From the NCBI GenBank assembly GCA_910584405.1, contig CAJUAL010000001.1, forward strand, positions 1 through 64,000: a stretch of DNA of 64,000 bases, written 5' to 3'. Below the pieces are notes generated by a model. It was not told where the DNA came from, made no database searches, and saw only the letters and a list, made by a program, of their open reading frames with translations. Source of the DNA: an uncultured Vampirovibrio sp. GTDB taxonomy: Bacteria; Cyanobacteriota; Vampirovibrionia; Gastranaerophilales; Gastranaerophilaceae. Shown here one piece after another: positions 18,101-26,060 of this stretch (its first letter is position 1; each line of letters begins with the position of its first letter). Position numbers and translations under genes: made by a program.

Positions 18101-18485
18101 TGGTAAGGCTCAATTCGGCGGACAAAGATTCGGGGAAATGGAAGTTTGGGCGTTAGAAGCTTACGGTGCTGCTTATACTCTTCAAGAAATGTTAACAATC
18201 AAATCAGATGATGTTAACGGACGTAACAGAGCTTATGAAGCAATCGTTAAAGGTGATAACATCCCAAGACCTGGTATTCCTGAATCATTCAAGGTACTTG
18301 TAAGAGAATTACAAAGTATCGGTTTAGATATAACAGTAGCGAAGAAAGACGGTCAGGAAGTAGACCTTATGACAGATATGGACGACTTACGTAAAGCTGC
18401 TCCAAAACGTACTCTGTCAGACGTTGATTCTGAGTTGTTGAATATCAACTTCTTTGAAACACCGACCACTTTTGGAGATCTATAA
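15168..18485 (+). CDS. rpoB: RNA polymerase beta subunit
   Basis: The 1105-residue beta subunit forms half of the RNA polymerase active-site cleft. Landmarks are in order: TRLDDLPDLIEVQKKSFEWF at the start, RIRSVGELLQNQFRVGLSRI, GPGGLQRERAGFAVRDIHPS followed by HYGRICPIETPEGPNAGLIG in the rifampicin-pocket region, EGYNFEDAILLSER, KLSGRHGNKGIVS near 827, and FGEMEVWALEAYGAAYTLQE near the C-terminus. It is compact, like cyanobacterial beta, without the large insertions of the E. coli protein. GAGGTGA precedes the ATG. It is first in an rpoB-rpoC1-rpoC2 operon; no rplJ or rplL genes lie upstream. Confidence 0.98.
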   Translation: MSETKYAKRVTPMGIPHTRLDDLPDLIEVQKKSFEWFLKEGLKEELLSFSPIKDYTGRLELHFLPNYTFDNAKYTVEEARIHDATYAKQLRVMIRLVNRDSGEIKEQEVYIGDIPTMTDKGTFIVNGAERVIVSQIVRSPGVYFKCDPSPTGKRLYNATMIPNRGAWLKIETDSNDIIHVKIDKNRKILATTLLKAMGITVSEMESKFTHFEFLKKTLEKDPTETTDEALVELYKKLRPGDPASPQGGRQILESRFFDEKKYDIGRVGRYKLNKKLNLNIPNNQRTLTVEDIVSTIEYLINLTYDEGQLDDIDHLGNRRIRSVGELLQNQFRVGLSRIERIVKERMTLQDSETLTPLNLLNTKPLVASLKEFFGSSQLSQFMDQTNPLAELTHKRRISALGPGGLQRERAGFAVRDIHPSHYGRICPIETPEGPNAGLIGSLATHAKVNDYGFVESPFFVVKDGVVTDEVVYMTADADENFRCAPADVKLTKDRKFVENMVPARYRSEFIMTEASKVDYVGVCPIQIISVATSMIPFIEHDDANRALMGSNMQRQAVPLLITQRPRVGTGLESRVAKDSGMVIVSDVDGTVERVVGEEIVIRDVQGKPHIYTLMKYVRSNQDTCINQKPIVHEGDKVKAGDVIADGASTCGGELSLGKNILVAYMPWEGYNFEDAILLSERCVHDDVFTSLHIEKLEIEARQTKLGPEEITREIPNVSEDALRHLDERGIVRIGARVYADDILVGKVTPKGESEHPPEEKLLRAIFAEKARDVKDNSLRVPHGEGGRVLDVKVFDREKGDELPPGANTVIRVYIAQKRKVSVGDKLSGRHGNKGIVSRILPKEDMPFLPDGTPVDIVLNPLGVPSRMNVGQTYELLLGLAAYLTGDHYEAPSFDEMYGENQSEIATKAELIRGIKKSGYDWVGEDGKVMLIDGRTGEPFDRPVAVGLTYFLKLVHLVDDKIHARSTGPYSLVTQQPLGGKAQFGGQRFGEMEVWALEAYGAAYTLQEMLTIKSDDVNGRNRAYEAIVKGDNIPRPGIPESFKVLVRELQSIGLDITVAKKDGQEVDLMTDMDDLRKAAPKRTLSDVDSELLNINFFETPTTFGDL

Positions 18486-18590
18486 GCGCGAGCGAGCTGA
18501 GGGCGCCGGCTTTGCGGTGTCGATTCGTAAGAGCGAACCGAGCAGGCAAAGCCCAGACCCGTTAAAAGCGAGCGAGCAAGAGTTTGAAGC
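18486..18590. repeat. GC-rich hairpin element between rpoB and rpoC1
   Basis: Right after the rpoB stop the composition changes to strikingly G/C-rich sequence for about 105 bases. The direct repeat GCGAGCGAGC stands at 18488-18497 and 18568-18577. GGCTTTGC (18508-18515) pairs with GCAAAGCC (18546-18553), and TTCG (18524-18527) with CGAA (18534-18537) inside it. No open frame with a start site is evident. It may be a mobile REP-like repeat or a processing or attenuation hairpin. Confidence 0.55.
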
Positions 18591-18617
18591 TCAATAATAA
18601 AAAGGAGAACATTATAA

Positions 18618-20327
18618 ATGTCAACAAGTATTGATTATTTTGATTATATACGAATAAGTATTGCCTCTCCGGAAAGAATACTTCAATGGTCTCACGGCGA
18701 AGTTACCAAACCGGAAACAATTAACTATCGTACTTTAAAACCTGAAAGAGACGGTTTATTCTGCGAAAGAATTTTCGGACCAACAAAGGACTGGGAATGC
18801 TATTGCGGTAAATATAAAAGAGTAAGACATAAAGGTATTATCTGTGAACGCTGCGGTGTTGAAGTTACAGACTCAAAAGTTCGTCGTCACAGAATGGGAC
18901 ACATTAAATTAGCAGCACCGGTTTCTCATATCTGGTTCTTAAAAGGTATCCCTTCATACTTAGGCTTACTTTTAGATATGACTTTGAAAGATCTTGAACA
19001 AGTTATCTATTTCAACAGCTATGTTGTAATCGATGGCGGCGACAGTGATTTCAAAAAACTTCAATTATTAACAGAAGAAGAATACGAAGATTATATGGCT
19101 GAAAACGAAGAATCAACTTTAAAAGTTGGTATCGGTGCCGAAGCTATCAAAGAACTTCTTGCTGAAGTTGATATTAAAACATTAGCAGAAGAAATCAGAA
19201 CAGAATTAGCAGGAAACGTAACTTCTGTTCAGAAAAAATCTAAATTAATTAAGAGATTAAGATTATTAGATTCTCTAATCTCATCAGATACAAATCCAAC
19301 TTGGATGATTATGGACGTATTACCTGTAACGCCTCCTGATTTAAGACCAATGGTTCAATTAGACGGCGGACGTTTTGCAACATCAGATTTGAATGATTTG
19401 TACAGACGTGTAATTAACAGAAACAACCGTTTACAAAGACTTTTGGAAATGGGTGCTCCTGAAATCATCGTAAGAAACGAAAAAAGAATGTTACAAGAAG
19501 CGGTAGATGCCCTGATTGATAACGGAAGACGCGGAAGAACAGTTGTCGGACCAAACAACAGAGCATTAAAATCACTATCTAACATTATTGAAGGTAAACA
19601 AGGTCGTTTCCGTCAAAACTTGTTAGGTAAACGTGTTGACTACTCAGGCCGTTCAGTAATCGTAGTTGGTCCTTCATTACAATTGAACCAATGCGGTTTA
19701 CCTAAAGAAATGGCAATCGAACTATTCAAACCGTTTGTTGTTAATAAACTTATCGAACGCGGATACGTTCAAAATATTAAATCAGCTAAGAAGAAAATCG
19801 AAAGATCTGAACACATCGTTTGGGATATCTTGGAAGAGGTAATTGACGGACACCCTGTTATGTTAAACCGTGCTCCAACCCTTCACAGACTTGGTATTCA
19901 GGCATTCGAACCGAAATTGGTAGAAGGTCGTGCAATCCAGCTTCACCCGTTAGCTTGTACAGCGTTCAACGCTGACTTCGACGGTGACCAAATGGCTGTT
20001 CACGTACCTCTTTCAATCGAAGCTCAAGCTGAAGCAAGAATGTTAATGTTAGCAACTAACAACCTGTTGGCTCCTGCTAACGGAAAACCGATTGTTACAC
20101 CTTCTCAGGATATGGTTTTGGGTATGTATTACCTTACAACTGTTAAAGATCCTAACCAAGAAGTTAAAGGTTACTTCTATAACTTCCAAGATGCAATTTC
20201 AGCTCTTGAAGTCGGTGTAATCAAGCTTCACGATAAAATTATCGTAAGAGATGAAAAAGGTGAAAGATTAGAAACTACAGTTGGTAGAATCATCTTCAAC
20301 GAAGAAGTAAGAAAAGCACTTGTGTAA
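18618..20327 (+). CDS. rpoC1: RNA polymerase gamma (beta' N-terminal) subunit, split form
   Basis: This 569-residue protein is the N-terminal part of beta', separated from the rest as in cyanobacteria and plastids. The zinc-binding region CYCGKYKRVRHKGIICERCG lies near residues 60-80, and the catalytic Mg2+ motif NADFDGDQMAVH near 451-462. The protein stops after EEVRKALV, the point where cyanobacterial rpoC1 ends. AAGGAG stands before the ATG. A 44-base gap with its own Shine-Dalgarno site separates it from rpoC2, so the split is a genuine gene boundary. Confidence 0.97.
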   Translation: MSTSIDYFDYIRISIASPERILQWSHGEVTKPETINYRTLKPERDGLFCERIFGPTKDWECYCGKYKRVRHKGIICERCGVEVTDSKVRRHRMGHIKLAAPVSHIWFLKGIPSYLGLLLDMTLKDLEQVIYFNSYVVIDGGDSDFKKLQLLTEEEYEDYMAENEESTLKVGIGAEAIKELLAEVDIKTLAEEIRTELAGNVTSVQKKSKLIKRLRLLDSLISSDTNPTWMIMDVLPVTPPDLRPMVQLDGGRFATSDLNDLYRRVINRNNRLQRLLEMGAPEIIVRNEKRMLQEAVDALIDNGRRGRTVVGPNNRALKSLSNIIEGKQGRFRQNLLGKRVDYSGRSVIVVGPSLQLNQCGLPKEMAIELFKPFVVNKLIERGYVQNIKSAKKKIERSEHIVWDILEEVIDGHPVMLNRAPTLHRLGIQAFEPKLVEGRAIQLHPLACTAFNADFDGDQMAVHVPLSIEAQAEARMLMLATNNLLAPANGKPIVTPSQDMVLGMYYLTTVKDPNQEVKGYFYNFQDAISALEVGVIKLHDKIIVRDEKGERLETTVGRIIFNEEVRKALV

Positions 20328-20371
20328 GTGTAAATTCAGTGTAAAAAATAACTAATTGAAGGAAAATTAGA

Positions 20372-23300
20372 ATGGAAAGATCATATACAAATACAAAAAA
20401 ATCGCCTGATTTCATTAACAAACAAATGGACAAAGGTTCTTTGAAAAAATTGTTAGGTCAGATGTATTTGGAATACGGCGGAGCTAAAGCTGCGGCATTA
20501 GCAAATGCTCTAAAAAACTTAGGGTATAAATACGCTACAGTTTCAGGTACAACTATTTCAATTGCTGACCTTTCAGTTCCTGAGTCTAAAAAAGAATTGT
20601 TGAAATCAGCAGAAAAAGAAATCGAAAAATCAACAAACAGATACCTGAAAGGTGAAATTACAGAGGTAGAAAGATATACAAAGGTTATCGACACATGGTC
20701 TGAAACAACAGCTAAGTTGACAGAACAAGTTGTTGAAAACTTTGACAAATTAAACCCTGTATATATGATGGCATTCTCCGGAGCTCGTGGTAACTTATCA
20801 CAGGTTTCACAGTTGGTTGGTATGAGAGGTTTGATGGCAGACGCACAAGGTCAAATCATCGACTTACCGATTAAATCAAACTTTAAAGAAGGTTTGTCAG
20901 TAACAGAATACATCATTTCATCATACGGTGCTCGTAAAGGTCTTGTAGATACAGCGTTAAAAACAGCTGACTCAGGATACTTAACAAGACGTTTGGTTGA
21001 CGTTGCACAAGACGTAATCATCCGTGCTGAAGATTGTCACACCGAAAAATACATCGACCTTAAACCTATTATGGATGGGGATGTTGTTATTGTTCCGTTA
21101 ATCGACAGATTGTTAGGAAGAACAGTTGCTCAGGATATTCTTGATGCTGACGGTAACGTTCTTGTTGCAAACGGTACAACAATGGATCGTGATGATGTTA
21201 AGAAAATTTCAACTTTGGATTTACAAGAATTAAGAGTTCGTTCAGGTTTAACCTGCGGTTTGGAATACGGTGTATGCCAAAAATGTTACGGTTGGGCTAT
21301 GACAACTCAAAAACTTGTTGATGTAGGTGAAGCAATCGGTATTATCGCAGCTCAATCAATCGGTGAACCTGGTACGCAGCTTACAATGAGAACCTTCCAC
21401 ACAGGTGGTGCGGTTGGTGTTAAAGAAGCTAAGAAAGAAATCTTGGCTCGTGAAGCTGGTACAGTTGTTTCAAAAATTAAAGCAAGAGAATTAAGAACCC
21501 GTCACGGGGATATCGTTCAAGTTTCTATGTATGAAGCTGATATCGAAGTTAAGGGCGAAAAAAGAACAACTAAATATCACATTCCTGCAGGTGCTACATT
21601 ATTTATCACTGACGGAATGGAAGTTGCTAAAGGATTCAAAATGGCTGAGCACGCACCGTCTTCACAAGGTGACAGCTCTCGTTTAACAGAAAAAGCAACA
21701 AAAGATATTACAACAGATATCTCAGGTGAAATCGTATTTGAAGATTTCAAGGCTGATGAGAAGAAAGACAGACAAGGCAACGTTTCAAGAACTACTAATA
21801 AACAAGGTGTAATTTGGGTATTAGGCGGTGATGTTTACACATTACCTGGCGGTTCTAAAGTTCTTGTTAAAGACGGTCAAAAAATCAAAGCTGGCGAAAA
21901 ATTAGCTGAAACATTAACAATTTCTGAACACGGCGGTGAAGTTAGAGTCGGAAGTGATTTGGAAATTGAAGAAGCTAAATTTGACGGTAAAAAGATTAAA
22001 AAGATTGTTCACGGTAAAGAATTAACAATTGTAATTGCATCTTTACAACCTGAAAACGCTTCATTTGAACAAACTAAAAAAGAACAACTTTGGACAGTTG
22101 ATAAAACAGGCGAAAAATATATCGTTAAAGCTCCTGTTGATACAACAGTTGAAAACGGTATGATTATCGCAGAACTTATCGACGATGAATGTGCGGTAAC
22201 TTCTTCCGGTGAAATCAGATACGTTGATGTTGAAGTTGATGAAAATCAAATTATCACTAAACCTGGTAAAGTTGTATTTATTCCTGAAGAAATTCACCAA
22301 ATCAATAAAGATTCAACTTTGAAAATGGTAGAAAACGGAACAACAGTTACAGCAGGTACTGAAATTGTTAAAGACGTTTACTGTCACATTGACGGGGTTG
22401 TAGAATTTAAAGAATACAACGATGTAATCCACGAAATTACAATAAGACCTGGTGAAGTTCACACATTATCAAGCATTTCAGAATTGAAAGTTGATGAAGG
22501 TGAAGTTGTTAAAAAAGGTACAGTAATTGCTGACGGTATCAAAGCTAAAGAAACTTCAATCGTTACAATTATGGATTCTTCAGTAGATGAATTACCGTTA
22601 GATGATTTGGATGAAGAATTAGATACAACATTATCTTTAGATGATGATTCTATTGCAAATCAACCTGTTCAAATCTTAATCAGACCTGTTCAAGTATTAG
22701 AAGTTAATCAGAAAGATGTATCAATTAAATTCAATACAACAGACGAATTAATTGATATTATCCCTGTAACTCAATTACAATACAAAGACGGTGCAAGAGT
22801 AAGAAACGTTGATGGTGCTACAATTACAAGAACATCTTTAGTTCTTCAAATGCAAGGTTACTTATCACACCTGAAAGGTATGGTAGAATTAGACTCTCAA
22901 GGTTCTTTGAGAATCGTTGTACTTGAAAACTTGATTGTTCGTCGTGAAATGGAAGGTTCATCAAAAGCATCTTCTCTTCAAACAGAATTGCTTGTAAAAG
23001 ACGGTGAAACTATTGAACCAAAAACTCCTGTTGCAAAAACTCAAGTTCTTGCAATGCACGATGCTGTAGCTTCTATTAAATCAGAAGAAGAAGATGTAAG
23101 AAGACTTCTTTTAATCTCACAAAGTTCTGAAACAACAGTTTCTGTAAAAGGAAAAGCAGTTGTTAAGAAAGGTGATTTTGTAAAATCTGATAAAGTATTA
23201 GCAGAAAGCGGTGAAACTTCTCCTGTTTCAGGTATTGTAACAGCAATCAATAAAGGCGAAATTTCAATCAGAAACGGTCGTCCTTACTTGATCAGCCCTG

Positions 23301-24226
23301 GTACAATGCTTCAAATCGACTCAGGTGCATTAGTTCTTAGAGGCGACTTGTTAGCAACTTTGGTATTTGAAAGAGAAAAAACAGGCGATATCGTTCAAGG
23401 TCTACCGAAAGTTGAAGAGCTTTTAGAAGGCAGAAAACCGAAAGATTGTGCAATTTTGGCAGAATACGACGGTACAGCAAAAATTGAAATCGACGATGAC
23501 GGTTTACCAAGATTATTCTTAGTAGATGAAGACGGCTCATCAGTTGAAATTAAATATGCTATTGATTCTAATGTAATTGTTTCTAACGGACAAAAAATTA
23601 CAAAAGGTCAAGCTTTAACTTCAGGCCCTATGAACCCTCATGATGTTATGAGATTATGCGGACCGGAAGCAGCTCAACAATACTTAGTAGACGAAGTACA
23701 ACGTGTATATCGTTCACAAGGTGTTGAAATCGCTGATAAACACATTGAAATTATCGTTCGTCAAATGACTAAGAAAGTTAAGGTTATTGACGCAGGTGAT
23801 ACAAACTTGTTACCTGGTGAATTGATTGAAATGCAAACATTCGAAAAAGAAAACAAATTAGCTCAAGAAGCAGGAAAAGCTCCGGCAACATGTGAATATA
23901 TGTTGTTAGGTATTACAAAAGCTTCATTGAATACCGAATCATTCATTTCAGCAGCATCATTCCAGGAAACAACAAGAATCCTTACAGAAGCAGCTGTAGA
24001 TGGTAAAAAAGACTTGTTAAGAGGTTTGAAAGAAAACGTTATTATCGGTCGTCTAATCCCTGCAGGTACAGGATTCCACCACCTAATCAATGCTGATGAA
24101 GAACGCGACAGAGAAGAAAGAAAACGCGCTGTTGCTCAAAGAAATCAAGCAAGAAAACCTTCTGCAATCTTAGAAGAAATCGAAGGTATGTTCGGTGCTC
24201 CTGATTTCAACCTTGATGAAGAATAA
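20372..24226 (+). CDS. rpoC2: RNA polymerase beta' C-terminal subunit, split form with large insertion
   Basis: The 1284 residues cover the C-terminal part of beta'. Early segments include FSGARGNLSQVSQLVGMRG and STYGARKGLVDTALKTADSG-type sequence, a zinc site TCGLEYGVCQKCYG near 294-307, and the trigger-loop start TMRTFHTGGA near 338-347. The conserved core resumes only at GDIVQGLPKVEELLEGRKP near 1006, so about 650 residues are inserted in the trigger loop, like the cyanobacterial SI3 domain of repeated barrel-sandwich modules. The C-terminus (ASFQETTRILTEAAVDGKKD) is canonical. GAAGGAAAA precedes the ATG and a strong terminator follows. Confidence 0.97.
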   Translation: MERSYTNTKKSPDFINKQMDKGSLKKLLGQMYLEYGGAKAAALANALKNLGYKYATVSGTTISIADLSVPESKKELLKSAEKEIEKSTNRYLKGEITEVERYTKVIDTWSETTAKLTEQVVENFDKLNPVYMMAFSGARGNLSQVSQLVGMRGLMADAQGQIIDLPIKSNFKEGLSVTEYIISSYGARKGLVDTALKTADSGYLTRRLVDVAQDVIIRAEDCHTEKYIDLKPIMDGDVVIVPLIDRLLGRTVAQDILDADGNVLVANGTTMDRDDVKKISTLDLQELRVRSGLTCGLEYGVCQKCYGWAMTTQKLVDVGEAIGIIAAQSIGEPGTQLTMRTFHTGGAVGVKEAKKEILAREAGTVVSKIKARELRTRHGDIVQVSMYEADIEVKGEKRTTKYHIPAGATLFITDGMEVAKGFKMAEHAPSSQGDSSRLTEKATKDITTDISGEIVFEDFKADEKKDRQGNVSRTTNKQGVIWVLGGDVYTLPGGSKVLVKDGQKIKAGEKLAETLTISEHGGEVRVGSDLEIEEAKFDGKKIKKIVHGKELTIVIASLQPENASFEQTKKEQLWTVDKTGEKYIVKAPVDTTVENGMIIAELIDDECAVTSSGEIRYVDVEVDENQIITKPGKVVFIPEEIHQINKDSTLKMVENGTTVTAGTEIVKDVYCHIDGVVEFKEYNDVIHEITIRPGEVHTLSSISELKVDEGEVVKKGTVIADGIKAKETSIVTIMDSSVDELPLDDLDEELDTTLSLDDDSIANQPVQILIRPVQVLEVNQKDVSIKFNTTDELIDIIPVTQLQYKDGARVRNVDGATITRTSLVLQMQGYLSHLKGMVELDSQGSLRIVVLENLIVRREMEGSSKASSLQTELLVKDGETIEPKTPVAKTQVLAMHDAVASIKSEEEDVRRLLLISQSSETTVSVKGKAVVKKGDFVKSDKVLAESGETSPVSGIVTAINKGEISIRNGRPYLISPGTMLQIDSGALVLRGDLLATLVFEREKTGDIVQGLPKVEELLEGRKPKDCAILAEYDGTAKIEIDDDGLPRLFLVDEDGSSVEIKYAIDSNVIVSNGQKITKGQALTSGPMNPHDVMRLCGPEAAQQYLVDEVQRVYRSQGVEIADKHIEIIVRQMTKKVKVIDAGDTNLLPGELIEMQTFEKENKLAQEAGKAPATCEYMLLGITKASLNTESFISAASFQETTRILTEAAVDGKKDLLRGLKENVIIGRLIPAGTGFHHLINADEERDREERKRAVAQRNQARKPSAILEEIEGMFGAPDFNLDEE

Positions 24227-24246
24227 TTCAAAGGGTAATATAAGAA

Positions 24247-24279
24247 AAGACCTTCCATATTTGGGAGGTCTTTTTTTTA
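24247..24279 (+). terminator. Intrinsic terminator of the rpoBC1C2 operon
   Basis: Arms AAGACCTTCC and GGGAGGTCTT around ATATTT are followed by eight T. Confidence 0.92.
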
Positions 24280-24293
24280 TTAAATTATATAGC

Positions 24294-25163
24294 TTAACCG
24301 ATTAAATTTTTAATAAGAGTATTTGTAATTTCATATCCTGTAACATTTTCAAAATGTATAAACATCGGTGCAGGGTTTGCTTCTATAAATACATATTCTC
24401 CGCTATTGCTAAGTCTTATATCTATTCCGGAGTATTTTAATCCCAGAAGTTTTAAGATTTTCAAGCAGTCTTTTTGAATATTTTCAGGCAAAGAAACTTT
24501 ATTGATTACCGCATTATTGTCTTGCCTAAAATCAATGTTTTGCGCTAAGATTTCACCTGCAAAAATTTCTCCTGATTCAAATGCATATACTCTAATATCA
24601 ACACCGTCAATACACTCTTGTAATTGGGTCGGGCAATTTACTAAAGAATCCTTGCGTAAAAGGTCTTCTTCTTTCAGTTTTTGAGTAAATGCGCCGCCGC
24701 GCACAGGTTTATATATAATATTTTTGTTATTTTCAAGATAAAAAGTTTCTAATGCATCTTTATCATTTGTTACAATAGTGCGAGGAAGTCTTATTCCGTT
24801 ATTTTGCATTATTTTGGTTTGAATGCCTTTTTTTCGGTGAAGTTCAACTGCCTGTAATGAGTTCCAACTGACAGGTTCAAGTGAATATAACAAAGATTCA
24901 AGGGCAGATGTTTTTTCACGGTATACAATATCAGAAGTTCCGTATGTAACTCCGTAATACCACCTCCAGTATAAACTTTGAATATCTTTTAAGTATATTT
25001 TTTTATTATCAAGTATTATATAATCGTTCACCCCGTCAGGCGACCAGTTGAATATAGGGTATTGTCTTGTATCAAGATAACTTGTTTCAACATTTTTTTC
25101 TTGTAATTTTTCTAATATGTATCTTGCATGTAAATCTTCATTACTCCCTATTATAATAATCAT
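24294..25163 (-). CDS. ATP-grasp ligase, graspetide (MvdD-like) type
   Basis: The 289 residues form an ATP-grasp enzyme closest in style to the microviridin/graspetide ligases. Seen: SLYWRWYYG in the N-terminal domain, NSLQAVELHRKKGIQTKIMQ and LPRTIVTND before the ATP-grasp core, IIYKPVRGGAF (ATP-binding Lys), QECIDGVDIRVYAF with the DIR motif usual in this group, and YVFIEANPAPMF (Mg2+ ligands). Known relatives join Asp/Glu side chains to Thr/Ser or Lys of a precursor peptide by ester or amide bonds. The divergent gene beside it encodes a protein with repeated Thr...Glu-Gly-Gly motifs, the expected substrate. GGAGG precedes the ATG. A RimK-like or glutathione-synthetase-like role is the alternative. 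Confidence 0.8.
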   Translation of the reverse strand: MIIIIGSNEDLHARYILEKLQEKNVETSYLDTRQYPIFNWSPDGVNDYIILDNKKIYLKDIQSLYWRWYYGVTYGTSDIVYREKTSALESLLYSLEPVSWNSLQAVELHRKKGIQTKIMQNNGIRLPRTIVTNDKDALETFYLENNKNIIYKPVRGGAFTQKLKEEDLLRKDSLVNCPTQLQECIDGVDIRVYAFESGEIFAGEILAQNIDFRQDNNAVINKVSLPENIQKDCLKILKLLGLKYSGIDIRLSNSGEYVFIEANPAPMFIHFENVTGYEITNTLIKNLIG

Positions 25164-25180
25164 TTTAATCCTCCATTTTT

Positions 25181-25216
25181 ATTCTAAGGTAAGTTATATA
25201 TATTTACAATTTGTAA
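25181..25216 (-). promoter_or_regulatory. Ligase promoter with palindromic operator candidate
   Basis: On the minus strand TTGTAA (25209-25204) and TAGAAT (25186-25181) have a 17-base spacer. The -35 box is one half of the palindrome TTACAA-T-TTGTAA (25204-25216), which lies between the divergent ligase and precursor genes and could control both. Confidence 0.45.
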
Positions 25217-25295
25217 CGTTTTATGAAAATTATTAAAGTAATGATTAAATATTTCCGTATAAGAAATATGTGTACAAAATAGAAAGGACATGAAT

Positions 25296-26018
25296 ATGAC
25301 ATTTAGAGTTGAAGGTAATTATGGTGGAAGTTTTGACGGTGATGCTTATAAAAAAGCACTTGAAATGTTAAAATCAACAGGCAATAATAAACCGACATCT
25401 GAGCAAATTAAGGCAGCAATGGATAGACTTGCCAATAATCAAAAATCAGATACAATACCCGGTTTTGAGGTTGAAAAAAGTCCTGATGATAATACTTTTG
25501 TAGATTTTAATGACGGAGCTGTTCCGAAAAAAGCAATTAAAGATATGACAAAAGAAGAATTAATAGATTTTCTTAAAGGTAAAACTTATTCTATAGGTGA
25601 AGGTGGTGAAACAACCAAAGCTTTAGGCGAAGAAGGCGGCAACTTAGCTACAACCCAAGCTGTCGGTGAAGAAGGCGGCGGCTCCGTGACATATGCTCTT
25701 GGTGAAGGTGGCAGCTTAGGTACATCTAAGGCTATGGGTGAAGAAGGCGGCGGTTCTGTAACATATGCCCTTGGCGAAGGCGGTGAGCCTATCAAAATAG
25801 ATGAGGAAACGGTGAAAAAAATTAAACAAATGTTAGAAACTTTGAAAAGGCAGCAGGATGTAAATGCAGATATAGATAAAGTTACTCAAGAAACTATAAA
25901 AAAACTTCTTGAGGAAATGCAAGCCACAACAAAAGGTATGCACGAAGAAGGCGGCAGTGCCGATATTCTAAATAAAATGAAAGAGTATATCGAAACACAT
26001 AAACCTGATTTTCAATAA
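25296..26018 (+). CDS. Candidate graspetide precursor with seven core-like repeats
   Basis: I do not know this protein; its layout is that of a multi-core RiPP precursor. Numbering from the ATG at 25296 (240 residues), an acidic leader-like region (1-96) is followed by two alternating motifs: short TYSIGEGG / TYALGEGG at 97-104, 132-139 and 156-163, and long T-[TS]-[KQ]-A-x-GEEGG at 106-115, 119-128 and 143-152. A helical tail holds a seventh copy, TTKGMHEEGG, at 211-220. Thr and Glu in fixed spacing are what an ATP-grasp ligase would cross-link, and such a ligase is the divergent neighbour. The start at 25296 is preferred to the ATG at 25290 because AAGGA lies only 1 base from the latter. 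No signal peptide, protease or transporter is adjacent. Confidence 0.75.
   Translation: MTFRVEGNYGGSFDGDAYKKALEMLKSTGNNKPTSEQIKAAMDRLANNQKSDTIPGFEVEKSPDDNTFVDFNDGAVPKKAIKDMTKEELIDFLKGKTYSIGEGGETTKALGEEGGNLATTQAVGEEGGGSVTYALGEGGSLGTSKAMGEEGGGSVTYALGEGGEPIKIDEETVKKIKQMLETLKRQQDVNADIDKVTQETIKKLLEEMQATTKGMHEEGGSADILNKMKEYIETHKPDFQ
25584..25784 (+). repeat. Tandem core-motif repeats in the graspetide precursor gene
   Basis: Six imperfect coding repeats, Thr-x-x-hydrophobic-Gly-Glu-(Glu)-Gly-Gly, alternate between short and long versions. At DNA level the unit running from GAAGAAGGCGGCGG through ACATATGC is present twice with few differences, indicating recent duplication. A further diverged copy lies at 25926-25955. 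Confidence 0.8.
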
Positions 26019-26024
26019 TAATTA

Positions 26025-26056
26025 TTTAGCGGGGTTTAAAACTAAATCCCGCTAAA
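26025..26056. terminator. Shared terminator between precursor gene and thrC
   Basis: Nine-base arms TTTAGCGGG and CCCGCTAAA; T/A-rich flanks on both sides suit convergent transcription. Confidence 0.75.
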
Positions 26057-26060
26057 AATT

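Noticed and set aside
20328..20371. Break between rpoC1 and rpoC2 as a frameshift or assembly error
   Set aside because: The gap has its own Shine-Dalgarno site and the break is at the known cyanobacterial position, so it is a true split gene.
24294..25163. ATP-grasp gene as RimK or glutathione synthetase
   Set aside because: The DIR motif, the T-N pair before the core and the repeat-protein neighbour fit graspetide ligases better, though this is not proven.
25586..25795. Minus-strand frame opposite the precursor repeats
   Set aside because: Its Pro/Ser repeats simply mirror the Gly/Glu repeats of the real gene.
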